Assembly (NCBI GenBank): GCA_015680685.1
Contig: MNCI01022190.1
Location: 157,685-221,684 of the forward strand
Origin: Gnetum montanum
Taxonomy: Eukaryota > Streptophyta > Gnetopsida > Gnetales > Gnetaceae
Direction of reading: 5' to 3'
Length of the DNA stretch: 64,000 nt
Positions 1-11,200 of the stretch are shown piece by piece. Positions within the stretch are counted from its first letter, which is position 1, and each line of letters opens with the position of its first letter. Made by a program: the position numbers and the translations under genes. The notes beneath the pieces are model-generated. The model did no database searches. It saw only the letters and a program-made list of their open reading frames with translations, and was not told the DNA's origin.

Positions 1-1816
1 ACTTTTCTAGTTTTTGTTTTAAAACATCGTTATACTTTTTCATTTTTTTTGTGTGTGTGTGATCCACCCTATAAGTTTGTCCCATAATAAGTATTCGAAC
101 TGATGGTATGAACTATTTTCATATTGATTGCTAATGTTTGATTTTTACCTTTAAGTCACAATGTTGATACTAAGGTATGCTTCTTTTGATACAACAAGCA
201 ATGAGTTCACTTCATCGATCCATCCACCAGTTTCTATGGTCTCTCTCGGCTTGGAAATGTACAGTCCCCTTCTTAATAAGAACTTAAACGAATCGGTGAC
301 TGGGCATTCCTCAAACTAAGGAAGGACTCAAGGATTGAAAAGGGTGTGACTTCAAGGGAACTTGATGTTTTTGTGTTGGTCATTCTCTGGGGTGCTTGAA
401 TGTTTCTTCTTGAGTTTTCTTACCGTTCCGATGTTACCCAACTATCGGAAGCTGAGACAATAAAACTAATTAAGTCTTTGCATGGTGTGGTTCTCACGCA
501 TAAAAACACAAAACACACAAAAAAAACAAAGAAAGTGAGAATTCAAATCACACCCCTTAGACGAAATAAAATTTGGGCTACAAGCACTGGTTATGGAACC
601 AAAAGTGTTCCCTCTAACTAAGGCCCTTCTCGCTTCCCTTTCTCTCCTTTGTTTTGTCAGAATGGTGGTGGCTCTTTGTAGATGCATTCTCATTATCCAA
701 GTGGATGGTTTAGCCAAATGCATTGATGCAAAGTCACTGGATGTGGTTTGTTTGAGGCCGGAGTTGGAATGAGATGTGCCAAGTCATATTAATCATAACA
801 CACATAAGGGGCTGTACACCACCTTATCATTGGGATTCCATTTCATTCTCTCCTCTCCATCCCTCTCTCCATGGTTCACCTCATTGCCGGTTGTATCATT
901 AGTGTATATACTTTGGTTGATGCATTGTTTTCTTTTCGGTAAATTCTTGCAGTTAAGACTTTAACTCTTGTTCCAAATGACATTCCCAGAGCCTACAGAC
1001 TCTTTGAATGTGGGTTTGTCAGGGCATTAAGGGCATGAGCCTACTTTGGGGAGGACCCACTAACACTCCTCTTTGTAGCATTAGTTAAATTATTTCCCTT
1101 AACATTTTGTAATTAATTATTATTTTGTTCATTTCCATCTTGACATCCATTTCATCGATGCCATAGTTGTCTCTTTTTATCTATCTTTCTTACTCCTTTT
1201 CTTTCTCCATTCTAACGCTACTAGAGGTTCACGATTAGTCATGGGGGTATGGGGCCCGATTTTTTCAATTTTCTCCTAGCCCTGAAATTTTTGATTTTCT
1301 TCCTAACCCCTACATCTTCAGTAGTCATCATTAATATATTCCCAAATCCATATCATCCATACCACAACTTAGCCAATGAACTTACACCAAAGCAAGGTAT
1401 CAATTACATGATGATTCATTTACCCTTGCTAATACAAGATTGTGTTGTATGTGCAGATGGCGATCATACAACAACGAATTGGATCTGGAGCAAACACTTG
1501 GAATGGAGCCGCGTTGAAGCAGGTATGCAAGGAGCAAGATTGATGGTGTTCTTATGGATGGACAACAAAGGCGCAATCTTGGCATTGGCAGCAGCAACAC
1601 TTCTTTCTCTCTCTCTTTCTCAGCTGCCAACTAAGGCCTGATCTCATTGTAATAAGGTGTTCACCCTTGTTGTCATGAACACCAGTTTTGTCAAGTTTTA
1701 TAATAATGATCCATTCACATGTCATCCCATTAGTTCCATTCCCCTCAATAATTCCATACCTTCCTAATATTATTGTAAGGAACTCGAGGAAGAGTTTTCA
1801 TTCAGTCATGGAGGTA
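1..1816 (+). mobile_element. 3' internal end of Athila-like element D
   Basis: No protein is recognisable here. The last 60 bases before 1817 (an AACTCGAGGAAGAG-type stretch ending in the purine-rich TGGAGGTA at 1809-1816) align by eye with the bases just before E's 3' LTR at 48650-48707. This is therefore the 3' non-coding end of an Athila-like element whose body lies left of the window. Short open frames such as 1249-1641 show no family features, and I treat them as chance. A GT dinucleotide run sits near 51-61. Confidence 0.55.
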
Positions 1817-1885
1817 TGATGAGATGCGATATCGCATCATCCCCTGCAATATCGCATACGCGATATCGCGGTCCGTTGCGAAATC

Positions 1886-1893
1886 TATAAATA
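1886..1893 (+). promoter_or_regulatory. TATA box of D LTR
   Basis: TATAAATA at the position equivalent to the TATA boxes of E's LTRs (18234 and 48844). Confidence 0.6.
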
Positions 1894-2156
1894 AGAGGCG
1901 GCACTCCCCTCATTTCCCATCCTAGGGTAGAACTAGCGAAGCTCTGGCAGTTTGATCACTCCAGAGATAGAATATTTTCCATGTGCCCATAGTAGGAGTC
2001 CCCAAGTGAATGGATCTTTATTCGAGCAGCTTTGTACCTGAATGCAAGTTGTGTACAGCAATAAAGACGAGCTTTGTGGATAAACCTTGCAGTGCATGGA
2101 ATAGGATTTATTACATGTTATTTCTTACCTATTATTTATTACCTGCATTAGTGTGG

Positions 2157-2331
2157 CATGAGTACGAATTGATTACGAGCATTGACGAATGTGTACGGCT
2201 AATCAAGGAATCAGCTGCTCATCACAATTAATCCCTCTCACCCTTATCTCCTATAATGCGGGATGAGTACGACTTGATTACAAGCATCTACAGATGTGTA
2301 CAGCTAGTCAAGGAATCGGCTGCTCATCACG
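2157..2331 (+). repeat. Two-copy tandem repeat in D LTR
   Basis: Two diverged copies begin at 2157 and 2262. Each runs from ATGAGTACGA through GTGTACRGCTARTCAAGGAA to GCTGCTCATCAC. At least four related copies occur in the D-type LTR at 63740-64000, so copy number varies between LTRs. Confidence 0.8.
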
Positions 2332-3106
2332 TTTAGGCTAGTTAAGTGCCTCGGTACGACCACTTCGAGCACGTGCGTTACGTGTGGTGATCCTAGTAAC
2401 AATTAGTGTTTGGTAGCCACAGTTGCATAGTTTAGGGTGTGTACGGAAAGTGGGAATGGATGCTGATGCTAGTTCATTTAGACTTAGTCCTTAGTTAGAG
2501 TTAGTTAGCTCTCTCAACCCTTCACCTTGATAGCATAGGAGAAAAATCATAAAAACTATAAAAATCATATACCTCGGACTTACTTAACCATACATCGTGA
2601 CAACAACAAGTAAGTCTGGGAAGACAACGAATGATTAACCCCAAGTGTTCCATGGGGCGCATAGGCATTTAGTCTGCGGAGTTCGACCGGATCGCACGTG
2701 CTACGCTCGTTTCGTATGGTTGAGTGTAGGGGTACCTCCCACTCATCAATTACCTTGCCTAACTTCATTAATTTAACTTCTTGTAGGTATAAGGTTAATG
2801 ATCAAGGCTTGATCATTAATAACCAAATCCTAGTAGTGGCTCAAATTACTTTGAACGAATTCCCCCAGAGTCCCCAAATCAGAGCTACTATATATCAACA
2901 GTTAGGACGGGGCTTTGATGAATACACCACTAGGTTCAACATGGTATACAAGAAATGCAAGGATGATAAGATGATGCATAGCTAGTGGGTGGATGCCAAT
3001 AGCATGGATAAAATCCTTGTAGCTAGAACCTCCACATCATAGAAGAAAATTCAAGGTGAACATGTAACTTCTAGTGTTTTATGAAATTAAGTGTTGTATT
3101 TCTTTC

Positions 3107-3111
3107 CTTGG
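3107..3111. repeat. Left target-site duplication of X1
   Basis: CTTGG here is repeated at 6968-6972, directly after the GCCAACA end of X1. A perfect 5-bp pair is typical of retroviral-type integrases. Confidence 0.85.
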
Positions 3112-4290
3112 TGTTGGCGACCGTTTGGGACGCGACCACCAACGAGTATCCTCGGATAGCATTTAGGTGCTTGCTGGTCTCTGGCAACACCAAGGCCCAG
3201 ATACCTCCAAATAAACTCAGTAGTTAATGTGAGTATGTGTGTCTGCTATTGCAGTGTATGGTTGTGAAATATGAAATGATTGCGTTGTGTGTAAACTAAA
3301 AATGACTTATCTTAAAGAGATTCAGCCAACTTTGCCAAGTACTGTGAGTTTTTGAGAGTTCCTATTTTGTTCAATTGCGTAGTCTACATGGTCCTTATAA
3401 TACCTACTTGTAACAAATAAAATTTTGCAAAAACATTTGAGCACAACTCTGCAAATCTACTTCTAATTTTCCCCATAGAAAGAAATAGTTCCACAAGAAA
3501 ACTAGAAATAGAGCAAGATTCAATGGAAATAGTCAGAAAAGAAAGCAAATTTGTGTTAAGACCTCAAATGTTTAAACAAGGTAAAATGATATGAGTAAAC
3601 ACTTCGCAATAAAGCTATCCCAAATTCAAAAACTACAAATTGTTCAAACTTCCAAGGCTCAAATAAGCAATTTCTTCAAGACAATCCTACTATGCTACAC
3701 AAAAACTTGCTACATAAACTATCACGTACAAGACTCCATTTTGGCTAGATAATGGATGTAAAAAATTTCATTCAATAGAACCTTCAAAAGACTTGACAAT
3801 TTCTGATTGAAATACCANNNNNNNNNNNNNNNNNNNNNNNNNNNNNNNNNNNNNNNNNNNNNNNNNNNNNNNNNNNNNNNNNNNNNNNNNNNNNNNNNNN
3901 NNNNNNNNNNNNNNNNNNNNNNNNNNNNNNNNNNNNNNNNNNNNNNNNNNNNNNNNNNNGACTATGACAAAGAGGCTAAAATCTTTTCTTTAGCCAGTCA
4001 TCTTACAAGCAATCTTTCACGATTTCTTCTTTACAAATGCTCTTCCAAGAGCCAAAGTGAGTGATCCCAAGTGTGAGCTAGTAGTCCTTTTCCAAGTGTC
4101 TGATCTGCCCCCTTTTTCTTCTTACCCCTGAAGCCTTTTTATAAGGTTCAAAATGTAGTTACATATTTCAAAATATCTTAGCTAACTTCTCTCCCAAGTA
4201 AGGAAGTTATAACTTGTCCAACAAGTTAGGAGATCTTATTTGTCCAACAAGCTAGGAAGTTGGGAAGTTAGGAGAAAATCATGCTAATAT
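3112..4290 (-). repeat. Shared right-end module of X family, in X1
   Basis: On the minus strand this aligns with X2 from about 51000 to 52170. It includes a Gly/Lys-like CTTGTTGG repeat near 4210-4260, a TATA box (TATAAAAAGG near 4145-4136), a long AT-rich stretch and the terminal block from CTTGGTGTTGCCAGAG to CGCCAACA. A TATA box followed by several hundred bases up to a CA terminus looks like the U3/R/U5 half of an LTR. It contains an assembly gap. Confidence 0.8.
3818..3959. other. Assembly gap (142 N)
   Basis: A run of N inside X1's right-end module. Comparison with X2 suggests that roughly 300 bases are missing, so the gap length is nominal. Confidence 0.95.
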
Positions 4291-5179
4291 TGGTATGTGT
4301 CTTTACAAATTTTAGAAATATTTCTTTCATAAATCTCAATTAAAAATTAAAGCCAAGGTCTTCATACCATAGGAGCTTCATTCAATTGTTATTCTATGAT
4401 TTTAATTACCCACCATGTATAAAGCCTTAGTAATTCACTTGGGATAATTAAATTAAGGCTAGGTCTTTAACAAGCGCTCCATACCATTGTTGCCTGTGAG
4501 AAATTGCTGAAATTAACTTTTTGCTACCAAACCATATGAAATTGAAATTTTATTTTGTGACTTCAATTCTGTGCATTCGGGTTTTGCATTTGTCTTCAGC
4601 GATGACAATTTCTTCCAAATAAATTGTAACCCTGATTCATCGACATCGGCTAAAACATCTCCTAGTTTTGTTGATTTAGTTGTGCACTTGTCTCTGTGAA
4701 GTAGAGCCTGAACAAGAGAACATTCCAGAATGCTCTACTCCACCATGAAAATATCTGTCTCATTCTTTCTACTTGCAATCACTGTTACAACATCACTACA
4801 ATAGTTGCTTCTACCATTTGATCTTGATCTGGGTGTTCCCCGTTCATGTCTCTGGAACGAAGGAGAGGGCGGTAGCTGCTAATAGCCATTAGCATTCTTT
4901 TTGCAGATTTCTCATCACAGTCCTTAACATTTCCATTCTGGGTCTCTGCATCACTTTGAAACCTGGATATCTTCTTCTGCTTCTTCTTCTTTAATTTAGA
5001 TTGGCTAGTAGACTAGGATTTTGATATATTTAAGCAAAGAATTAGCCCTTCTTTCAGCTGCAATTTTCAAGCTGCCTTGAATTAGCGCTTTCTTTCTAAT
5101 CTAGACCACAAATGTTATGGGTGTGAATTGCAATGGAACAACAATGAATCTTGATTTTCTAGGGGTAGCTACAGATTCA

Positions 5180-6545
5180 GGATATCTATGACAACAGATG
5201 ATCATTCATTTATTTTAGGAAGGCTAGATAGGCTCCGCAATTTGATGTTAGATGCAGGGTATAGCAGCAGTTGCCGAAGCTGCTCAATAGCCATTTTCGT
5301 TGACAAGAACTATATCCTCCACATCGGATCTGCTTCTGACCATGTATAAAATTCAAGAAAACCATTGTCGCACTTCCACCACATGCCACAAACCCAAATC
5401 CTTTGTCAAATTTCTATTTTAAAAGTTAATTTCAATTCCATTTATTTGCCTAGCCTCCTCATTCGACATCAATTCTGAAGCAATGCCCTGGTCTTCAATG
5501 GTGTCTATGGCGATTACTGAATCCTGAGTAAAAATGGTGAATCTAGCACCAAACTTTCTAGCCTTAGCAATACGCGGCTTTCTTGAACTCTATTTCTTTT
5601 GTACCCTTCAAAATGAAAGAATCAATCAATCTACCATATGTTGCTGCTAGCCCAAGACTATCCTTTACGTTTTGAAATATTTTCTTATTGGGCAACCATT
5701 TCCCAAGGGTATTGACGATGTAGGTACTTAATTTCTTGGATTCCGGTAATCAGACTTTGCATATTCAGCCACAGTCATCCCATCAGGAATCAAGTTTAGT
5801 GCTATTTCTCCATTGTTCTGGTTATGGAAAATAAAACTTCTCAACTGATTATCCTTCAGTTCCTCCCTGAAAATGTTTGCATTGAAGGAAGTGCTATCAC
5901 AAACATCTTGAATAGCTTGCTCAACCCAAGCCCACGTAGGTTCTAACTTCTTTGAGATTTCATCATACTCCAAAGAAAACTCATCATTCCATCTCCTAAC
6001 AAGATTGCGCAAATTGAAGACATTCAGTGCTTCTTCTTATCTAGCTAAGCTTACGTATGAGTGGTTATATAAGAGAGATATCCTCTTTATAAAAAATTTT
6101 GGTTGAGTTTATTTTAAGAGTTGACTTTCTTAATCATGGATGTCACTCGTAAAATTGGTCTTCCAAACCATTGTTATTTATAACCATTCTTTACAATCAT
6201 GGTATCCTTATAATATCTCTTGAATTTTCATTTTCAAGAATAAAAAAATCATATAGATATGGCTACTCACGTAACTTTATTGAACAAATTTTTGGATGCT
6301 TTATCATCTTCAACATCCTCACCTGAAACACTCTTTTGAAAATCTTTCAACTCATATGGAACTAGTTTTTTTTTAAAGAGCTATAGCACCTGCTTCTGCA
6401 TTAGCGATGCATCATCTATATCACTTCTCTTATTTTGATTCACTGTTTGCCCACTCTTCTTCATTGCTAGCATCATGTTCATCATCTACATTTGATTTTG
6501 ATGAGCACTCTTATCCAATTTTACCCTGTGCATTTTCATATTTTT
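5180..6545 (-). pseudogene. Captured fragment of an unrecognised spliced plant gene, inside X1
   Basis: On the minus strand, one coding stretch (about 6545-6271) ends at a donor GTGAGTAG (6270-6263). After about 230 bases the frame resumes near 6040 and runs 104 codons to 5728, with segments such as RRWNDEFSLEYDEI and LIPDGMTVAEYAKSDYR. The two pieces join in frame if the intron is removed. Coding-like sequence then continues through frameshifts to about 5400 (for example KDSLGLAATYGRLIDSF and SVIAIDTIEDQGIAS) and more weakly to 5180. I do not recognise the protein. The retained intron suggests genomic DNA or unspliced RNA as the source. It is broken and cannot encode a complete protein. Confidence 0.5.
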
Positions 6546-9500
6546 ATCATGTTCGCCACCAATGCTTTCTCAAGTAAATAATATAATTCCTTGTTTGCTA
6601 TTATACTATCTTCCAACCTCCAATAAAGGAATAATTTGGCACTTTAATTTTGTATCATAAGAATGTCTTAACATCATTTTATTTAACAGTGAATAACTTC
6701 TCCAAAACACCCGTCAACCCTTAACCTTAAAGCTACATGTTTACTTCTAAATTTTCAACCATACATTGTTTTAAAAATTCAATGTAAAAATTTTTGGATA
6801 GGTAGATCATCTCTCTCTTAAATTAATATAGAACAAACGATAAGTGAAATATCCTTTCAATCATAAATTCTACTCCATTAAATTATCAAAAATGTACCAA
6901 CACCAAGATGTTCCAATTTTTGATAAGATAGTCCAACTATTCCATGAAATGGCCAAATGTGCCAACACTTGGTTGCTGAAATTGCTCATATGGATGCTAA
7001 CCTTTGGTTATTGCTTTGTAGGACCTTCTACCTCAACTGATGCCACTATACCACTTTCACATTCATGTCATGAGGAAACCCTCATCATAAAGTTTGGTGA
7101 TGTCACATCAGTGCAGGAGTGGCTAAAAGGGTAGGCACATGGATATGTTCAAGCAAACATCTAGCATGCAAGTTTGCTTGATCTATATATGGCACCTATT
7201 CCTTTCATTCCTAATATAGAGATGTTGCATGTTATTGACTCCTTTGATGAGGAGGTTGTTCACCTTAGCACCATCGTATGAGGTCTTAAGGTAAACATTG
7301 ACATAGGTGTTGGCCTCTTTCGTGACTTTTTTGGGATCCTTGTTGAAGGGGCCAAGGTTCCTACTAGGACACCGAGGAAATTAGGCCATCATAAGGACAT
7401 TCTAAAGTGGGTTGGTGCTAGCAAGGACCACTCTAGAATTTCAATATATAGCTTCATGAACTCTAAGGCAAATGATTCATATCCTTTGTTTAGGTCTCAT
7501 GTGTTCCCCAAACTATTATCACAAAAGAAGGTAATCACCCTAGCACAAGGATGAACCTTTAAGAAGGTCTTGATGGAGGACATCAAATTTGATTAGCCTA
7601 CTACTTTGGCTATTGGGCTTTGAGAGGAGATTCTTAGATTCTATGTTGATACCTCTATAATAATTCATATGTACTTTACATTTTTTGTGAGTTATCTAAA
7701 TAGCTTTGTGAAGTTTTTGGTGCTATACAGGAATGGATGATGTATTTCTCAAGATCCAAGATAAATTTCTAGGCCTTGGATAAAACACATTTATCCAATA
7801 GTATAGGCCTAGAACCCACCAAAGGGGATGGATGAAATATTATCCATCACCACTAAGAATCTTGATGTTAGGTAGCATGAGTCTCTTGACAATACTAATG
7901 ATGATGATCTCCTCTTGTTTCCCACTAGTGTTAAGATGCTAGATGATAGCACATGGAGGCCAAAGGGGTAGCTAGAGAGAAACTCAAGAGGCCTATGGAG
8001 GAGGCACCTCTAGCATCAGATTAGCCTAATCCAAAGAAGCTTAAGTTTAAGCTTAGGGCATCATAGCAGGTAGTTGGAAGTATTCTTTGTTTAACTTTTG
8101 CTATTTCATGCTTTAAAATGTTGTGGCTACTTTATGGTTTTTGTGTGTTGACTAGTTTTCTATGTGCTATGCTTGTAGACAAGCATCAAGTTATAGTAGC
8201 CCAAGCTGTTGCAGAGGTAGAACAAAGGCATGTAGAAGAGGCACTCCTAAAGAAAACTATGGTTGAGGAACTTGCTAATGTAGGTATAAATGATCTAGAT
8301 GCCTTTTTTGGTGATGTGGTACCATGTACCTCTTCCATCATCATTTCGAAGGAGGAGGAGTATAAGGAGCTAGGTATGCTTATGCCTCACTATTTTTTTT
8401 ATATTTCATTAGTTATATTTGGTTATCATCCTAACCTTTCGATGATTGTTATGCTTACAATAGTTTCTAAGTCACTAGTGCAAGCTCTTGTTCCTAAGTT
8501 TTGTGTAAAAACATGGGTAGAGACTCCAAATAAAGTGAATTTCCTACATGGGATGGCTAAGGACATCATCGATCGATTGCATTAGGTTGCACCTAAGATA
8601 TGTAAGGATTTTGTTTTATGTAATTTGGTGGTAGGATTTGTTTGCATTATGGCTATTTAAGGTTGTGTATTATGGTTGCATTTTATTCTTTGTGTAGTAC
8701 CATCCATGGAGTGGACTCCATCAGAGACATGGAGGTAGACTCCTTACCTAGACTTTCCTCTAACATTTCTAGTGTACCTGTGAAGTTGTACAAAAATATC
8801 ACTAATTTAGCAATGTCATGCACAAAAGCTTCTTGGGAGCTAGGAAGTCCAAAAAATCTCTATGGGAGTAAGTTTTGGTCTTGAAGGAAAGAGTTCAAAG
8901 GTAGGAGGATACAATTAGGGATCTTTGAGACCATGAAGCCTTTGTGAAAGCCCAAGTGGCTAACTCAGGGGAGTTATGAACCAAGGAGATCACTTGGACT
9001 CACTATTGGCATGTTGTTTGGGATAAAGTAGTAGTCCTACAAGAGATGGTAGAGCAATGTATGCAAATGGACCTCATCTTCCAAAAGGTTAAGAAGAGGA
9101 AGGGTCATCACACTTGGGTCCTGAAGTGGGGAAAGACATAAAAGACCCACGAGCATCAATATAAGGCTAATCATGGGGCCTACCTAAAGGGGATTAAGGA
9201 GGAGTTTATTGAATCACACAAGAGAGATTTGTTCATTCAGGGGATCTAGGTAGAAAGTGCTTATCAACTCTTTGAAAGCACTCTCAAGGTGGAGCAATCC
9301 CTTACTCTTCAAATCAATACCATTATAGGTGATATTGCTACAACTACTATTACTCATAAGCCTCCTACTTAGACTCCTATAGATAGATCCAACATTATTT
9401 TTGGCATTGATCTTGGGGATGTTGATTGGGTCAACATGATGGAGGACCAAATCCTCCATTGGTTGGAGGAAGGCCTTCCCCATCTACCCCCAAAAGTGAT

Positions 9501-9699
9501 GGAGTTGGACTCTCCATAGGTTTGTTATATTTTGTGCTTTAGTCCTTATTTTAAGTCATAATTTTGACTATGAATTATTAATTGACTATATGTTATTATA
9601 TTTCAATATTCAGGAGACATTGGTGGTCCTAGCAATGAGGGTGGAAATGACCCACCACTTCTTCCTTCAAATGCCACTAAACAGCCTTCTTTAGTTTAG

Positions 9700-10489
9700 C
9701 TTGTTGGCTATTTTATTTTTTGGTTTTATGTTGATGGCTATTATGAATGGTTATTCTTTGACATCATTACTACACATTGTGATTATGGCTATATGTTATG
9801 GACATTTTAATTTTAAATTTGAATATTTAGTTTTATTTCTTGGCTATATGCAACTATTGTAGTAATGAATATTGTAAATGTTGTAAACTTTGAAAATGAC
9901 TATGATTTTATTTTTTGGATATAAAATCAAATGGCTAATTGATGCAATAATAAACTAAGAAAAGAGTAATAAAAGAGATGTTTGCTAGTTTTAGGCCATT
10001 GTGGACACAAGTTATATAGTTTTTCTTATGGCTATGAAGCCAATTTAATGTCTTAGTGGACAATGATGTCAATTTAAGGTAATAGCAAACCATAGTGCTA
10101 GTTTTAGGCCTTAGCAAGCCATAGTGCTAATTTTAGGCCTTTGTGGGCCATGTCTAAAAGAGACACTTCTTTTTTTAATGTTTAAAAGAAAGGTTATAGC
10201 AAATAAGTAATAATGCAAATAAATTTGGGCTACATGCATAGCCTATGTACATGAAATAACAAAGATATAATAAGTTACAAGAGAAAAAATAAGGCTATTT
10301 GGCTATTATTGTATCTGGTCATAGAGACATGGGATGGTTAAGGTAAACTTCACTTATGCAAACTCTTCCTAATCTTTGCAAGATCAGGGAGTGATTAAGG
10401 CCTACTTTACACAAGCTTATATTTGCCATCCCCTTTGCTTAAAATATTAAAAGGGAATTCATCCCATAACATATCACATTGCTTCTCAT
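9700..10489. other. Spacer between A's antisense gene and A's protease
   Basis: AT-rich, with short repeated phrases such as TTTTAGGCC(T/A)TT(A/G)G at 9990-10150. It corresponds to the position of the 27-bp and 44-bp arrays in G (32131-32740). No gene is seen. Confidence 0.5.
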
Positions 10490-11200
10490 TTTCATTATTG
10501 GTTATCTTGGGTTTTTTCTTTTCATGGCTAGGAGCTTCTTCTTAAAGCTCCATTTCAAACCCCTATTCTATGCTCACATTGTTGATAACTAATGGATCCA
10601 TGTTGTCATAATGAATGATAATTTCACCTCCCTCATAAGGAAGGTGAATTTATTAATGGATGGATGAGAAGACAGCTCGTAATTGAGCCAACCAAGGTTA
10701 TCCTAGGATCAAGTTGAACCTTGGTGTCTCTACTACTACCAAGAAGTTTGTGGTTGTATAAAATTATTCTTCAGCTACAAAATCCAAGGAGATAGATCCC
10801 TTGATGGAAACTCTTGATCCATTGAAGGACTTAAGAGCTATGGTGGTTGTAGATTGTACCTACTCAGTTAAGCCCAAGCATTTAATGATGGTACATGGGA
10901 TGACATTGATTTTTGCTCCATCATCAACATGCACTCGATGTATTTTAAATTTTCCTATGCATATGGTTATGAATAAAGGGACTATAGTTACCTCATCATT
11001 TTGGGGATTAACCTTAATTTCAATATCATGAAACCTTAATGGTGTTGACTTTTTCTCCCTTAGTGAGGGAGGAATCATCACTTCATGGATGACTTCCTCA
11101 TTAGGAAGGATATCCTCATTAAGTGGTATAGAGGTCAACATTTTAACAAGCACCTCATGATGTGTGGTGGAAGTCATGGTAGGTCATATAAGCTTAAGGT
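10490..11200 (-). pseudogene. Aspartic protease of Tat-like element A
   Basis: The minus strand encodes an aspartic-protease-like region: a leader with EVLVKMLTSIPLNED, then VHVDDGAKINVI (near 10950-10915) holding the D-x-G active site, then RFNLILG followed by SWLAQL-like sequence near 10720. All three aligned segments recur in G's protease (31170-31985). It follows gag in the same element and would have matured the polyprotein. Stops and frame breaks occur after about 10850. The gag-protease then stops and the antisense gene follows; RT and integrase are not in the window. Confidence 0.75.

Larger units (their letters stand above)
1817..2748 (+). repeat. 3' LTR of element D
   Basis: It starts TGATGAGATG and ends ACTCATCA, the same inverted ends as E's LTRs (TGATGAAGTG and CTCATCA). 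Its middle aligns with E's LTR: the stretch from TAGCGAAGCTC through TAGAATATTTTC to the AATAAAGAC region at about 1934-2070 matches 18281-18425 and 52200-52350. A polypurine tract precedes it, so it is a 3' LTR. It lies in intron 2 of A's antisense gene, directly before exon 3. The partner LTR is outside the window. Confidence 0.85.
3112..6967 (-). mobile_element. Element X1, gene-fragment-carrying LTR-type insertion
   Basis: Read on the minus strand it starts at 6967 with TGTTGGCACATTTGG and ends at 3112 with GGTCGCCAACA. It is flanked by CTTGG duplications. Its first 31 bases (6967-6937) are identical to the first 31 of X2 (48858-48888). Its last part (about 4290 to 3112) aligns with the end of X2. 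The interior is unrelated to X2's and holds fragments of an unrecognised spliced gene. There is no gag, pol or second LTR, so it is either a solo LTR with captured sequence in U3 or a non-autonomous element. A diverged second copy of the 31-mer begins at 6902. Confidence 0.85.
2761..9699 (+). pseudogene. Antisense cargo gene of element A (decayed, exons 3-8)
   Basis: This is a diverged second copy of the gene at 33053-37471, antisense to A's gag-protease. Inferred exons: about 2761-3055, 7022-8069, 8179-8373, 8472-8601, 8698-9519 and 9614-9699. Lengths are about 295, 1048, 195, 130, 822 and 86; the G copy has 300, 1049, 186, 121, 818 and 258. Most introns have recognisable GT and AG ends. Exon 4 begins a domain whose core (KVNIDIGVGLFRDFFGI, near 7285-7335) matches the G copy's core (VRVNFDIDAQLFIDLFGV). 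Exon 7 is helical and aligns with G exon 7 around EQCMQMDL. Many in-frame stops show it is dead. X1 sits in intron 3 and D's LTR in intron 2. Exons 1-2, including any HAD-like region, would lie left of D. Confidence 0.75.

Noticed and set aside
4478-4495. A TGGTATGGAGC-like initiator-Met primer site in X1 (minus strand) following CAACA
   Set aside because: X2 has no equivalent, the upstream bases do not match X1's right end, and a related word recurs near 4370. It is probably chance.
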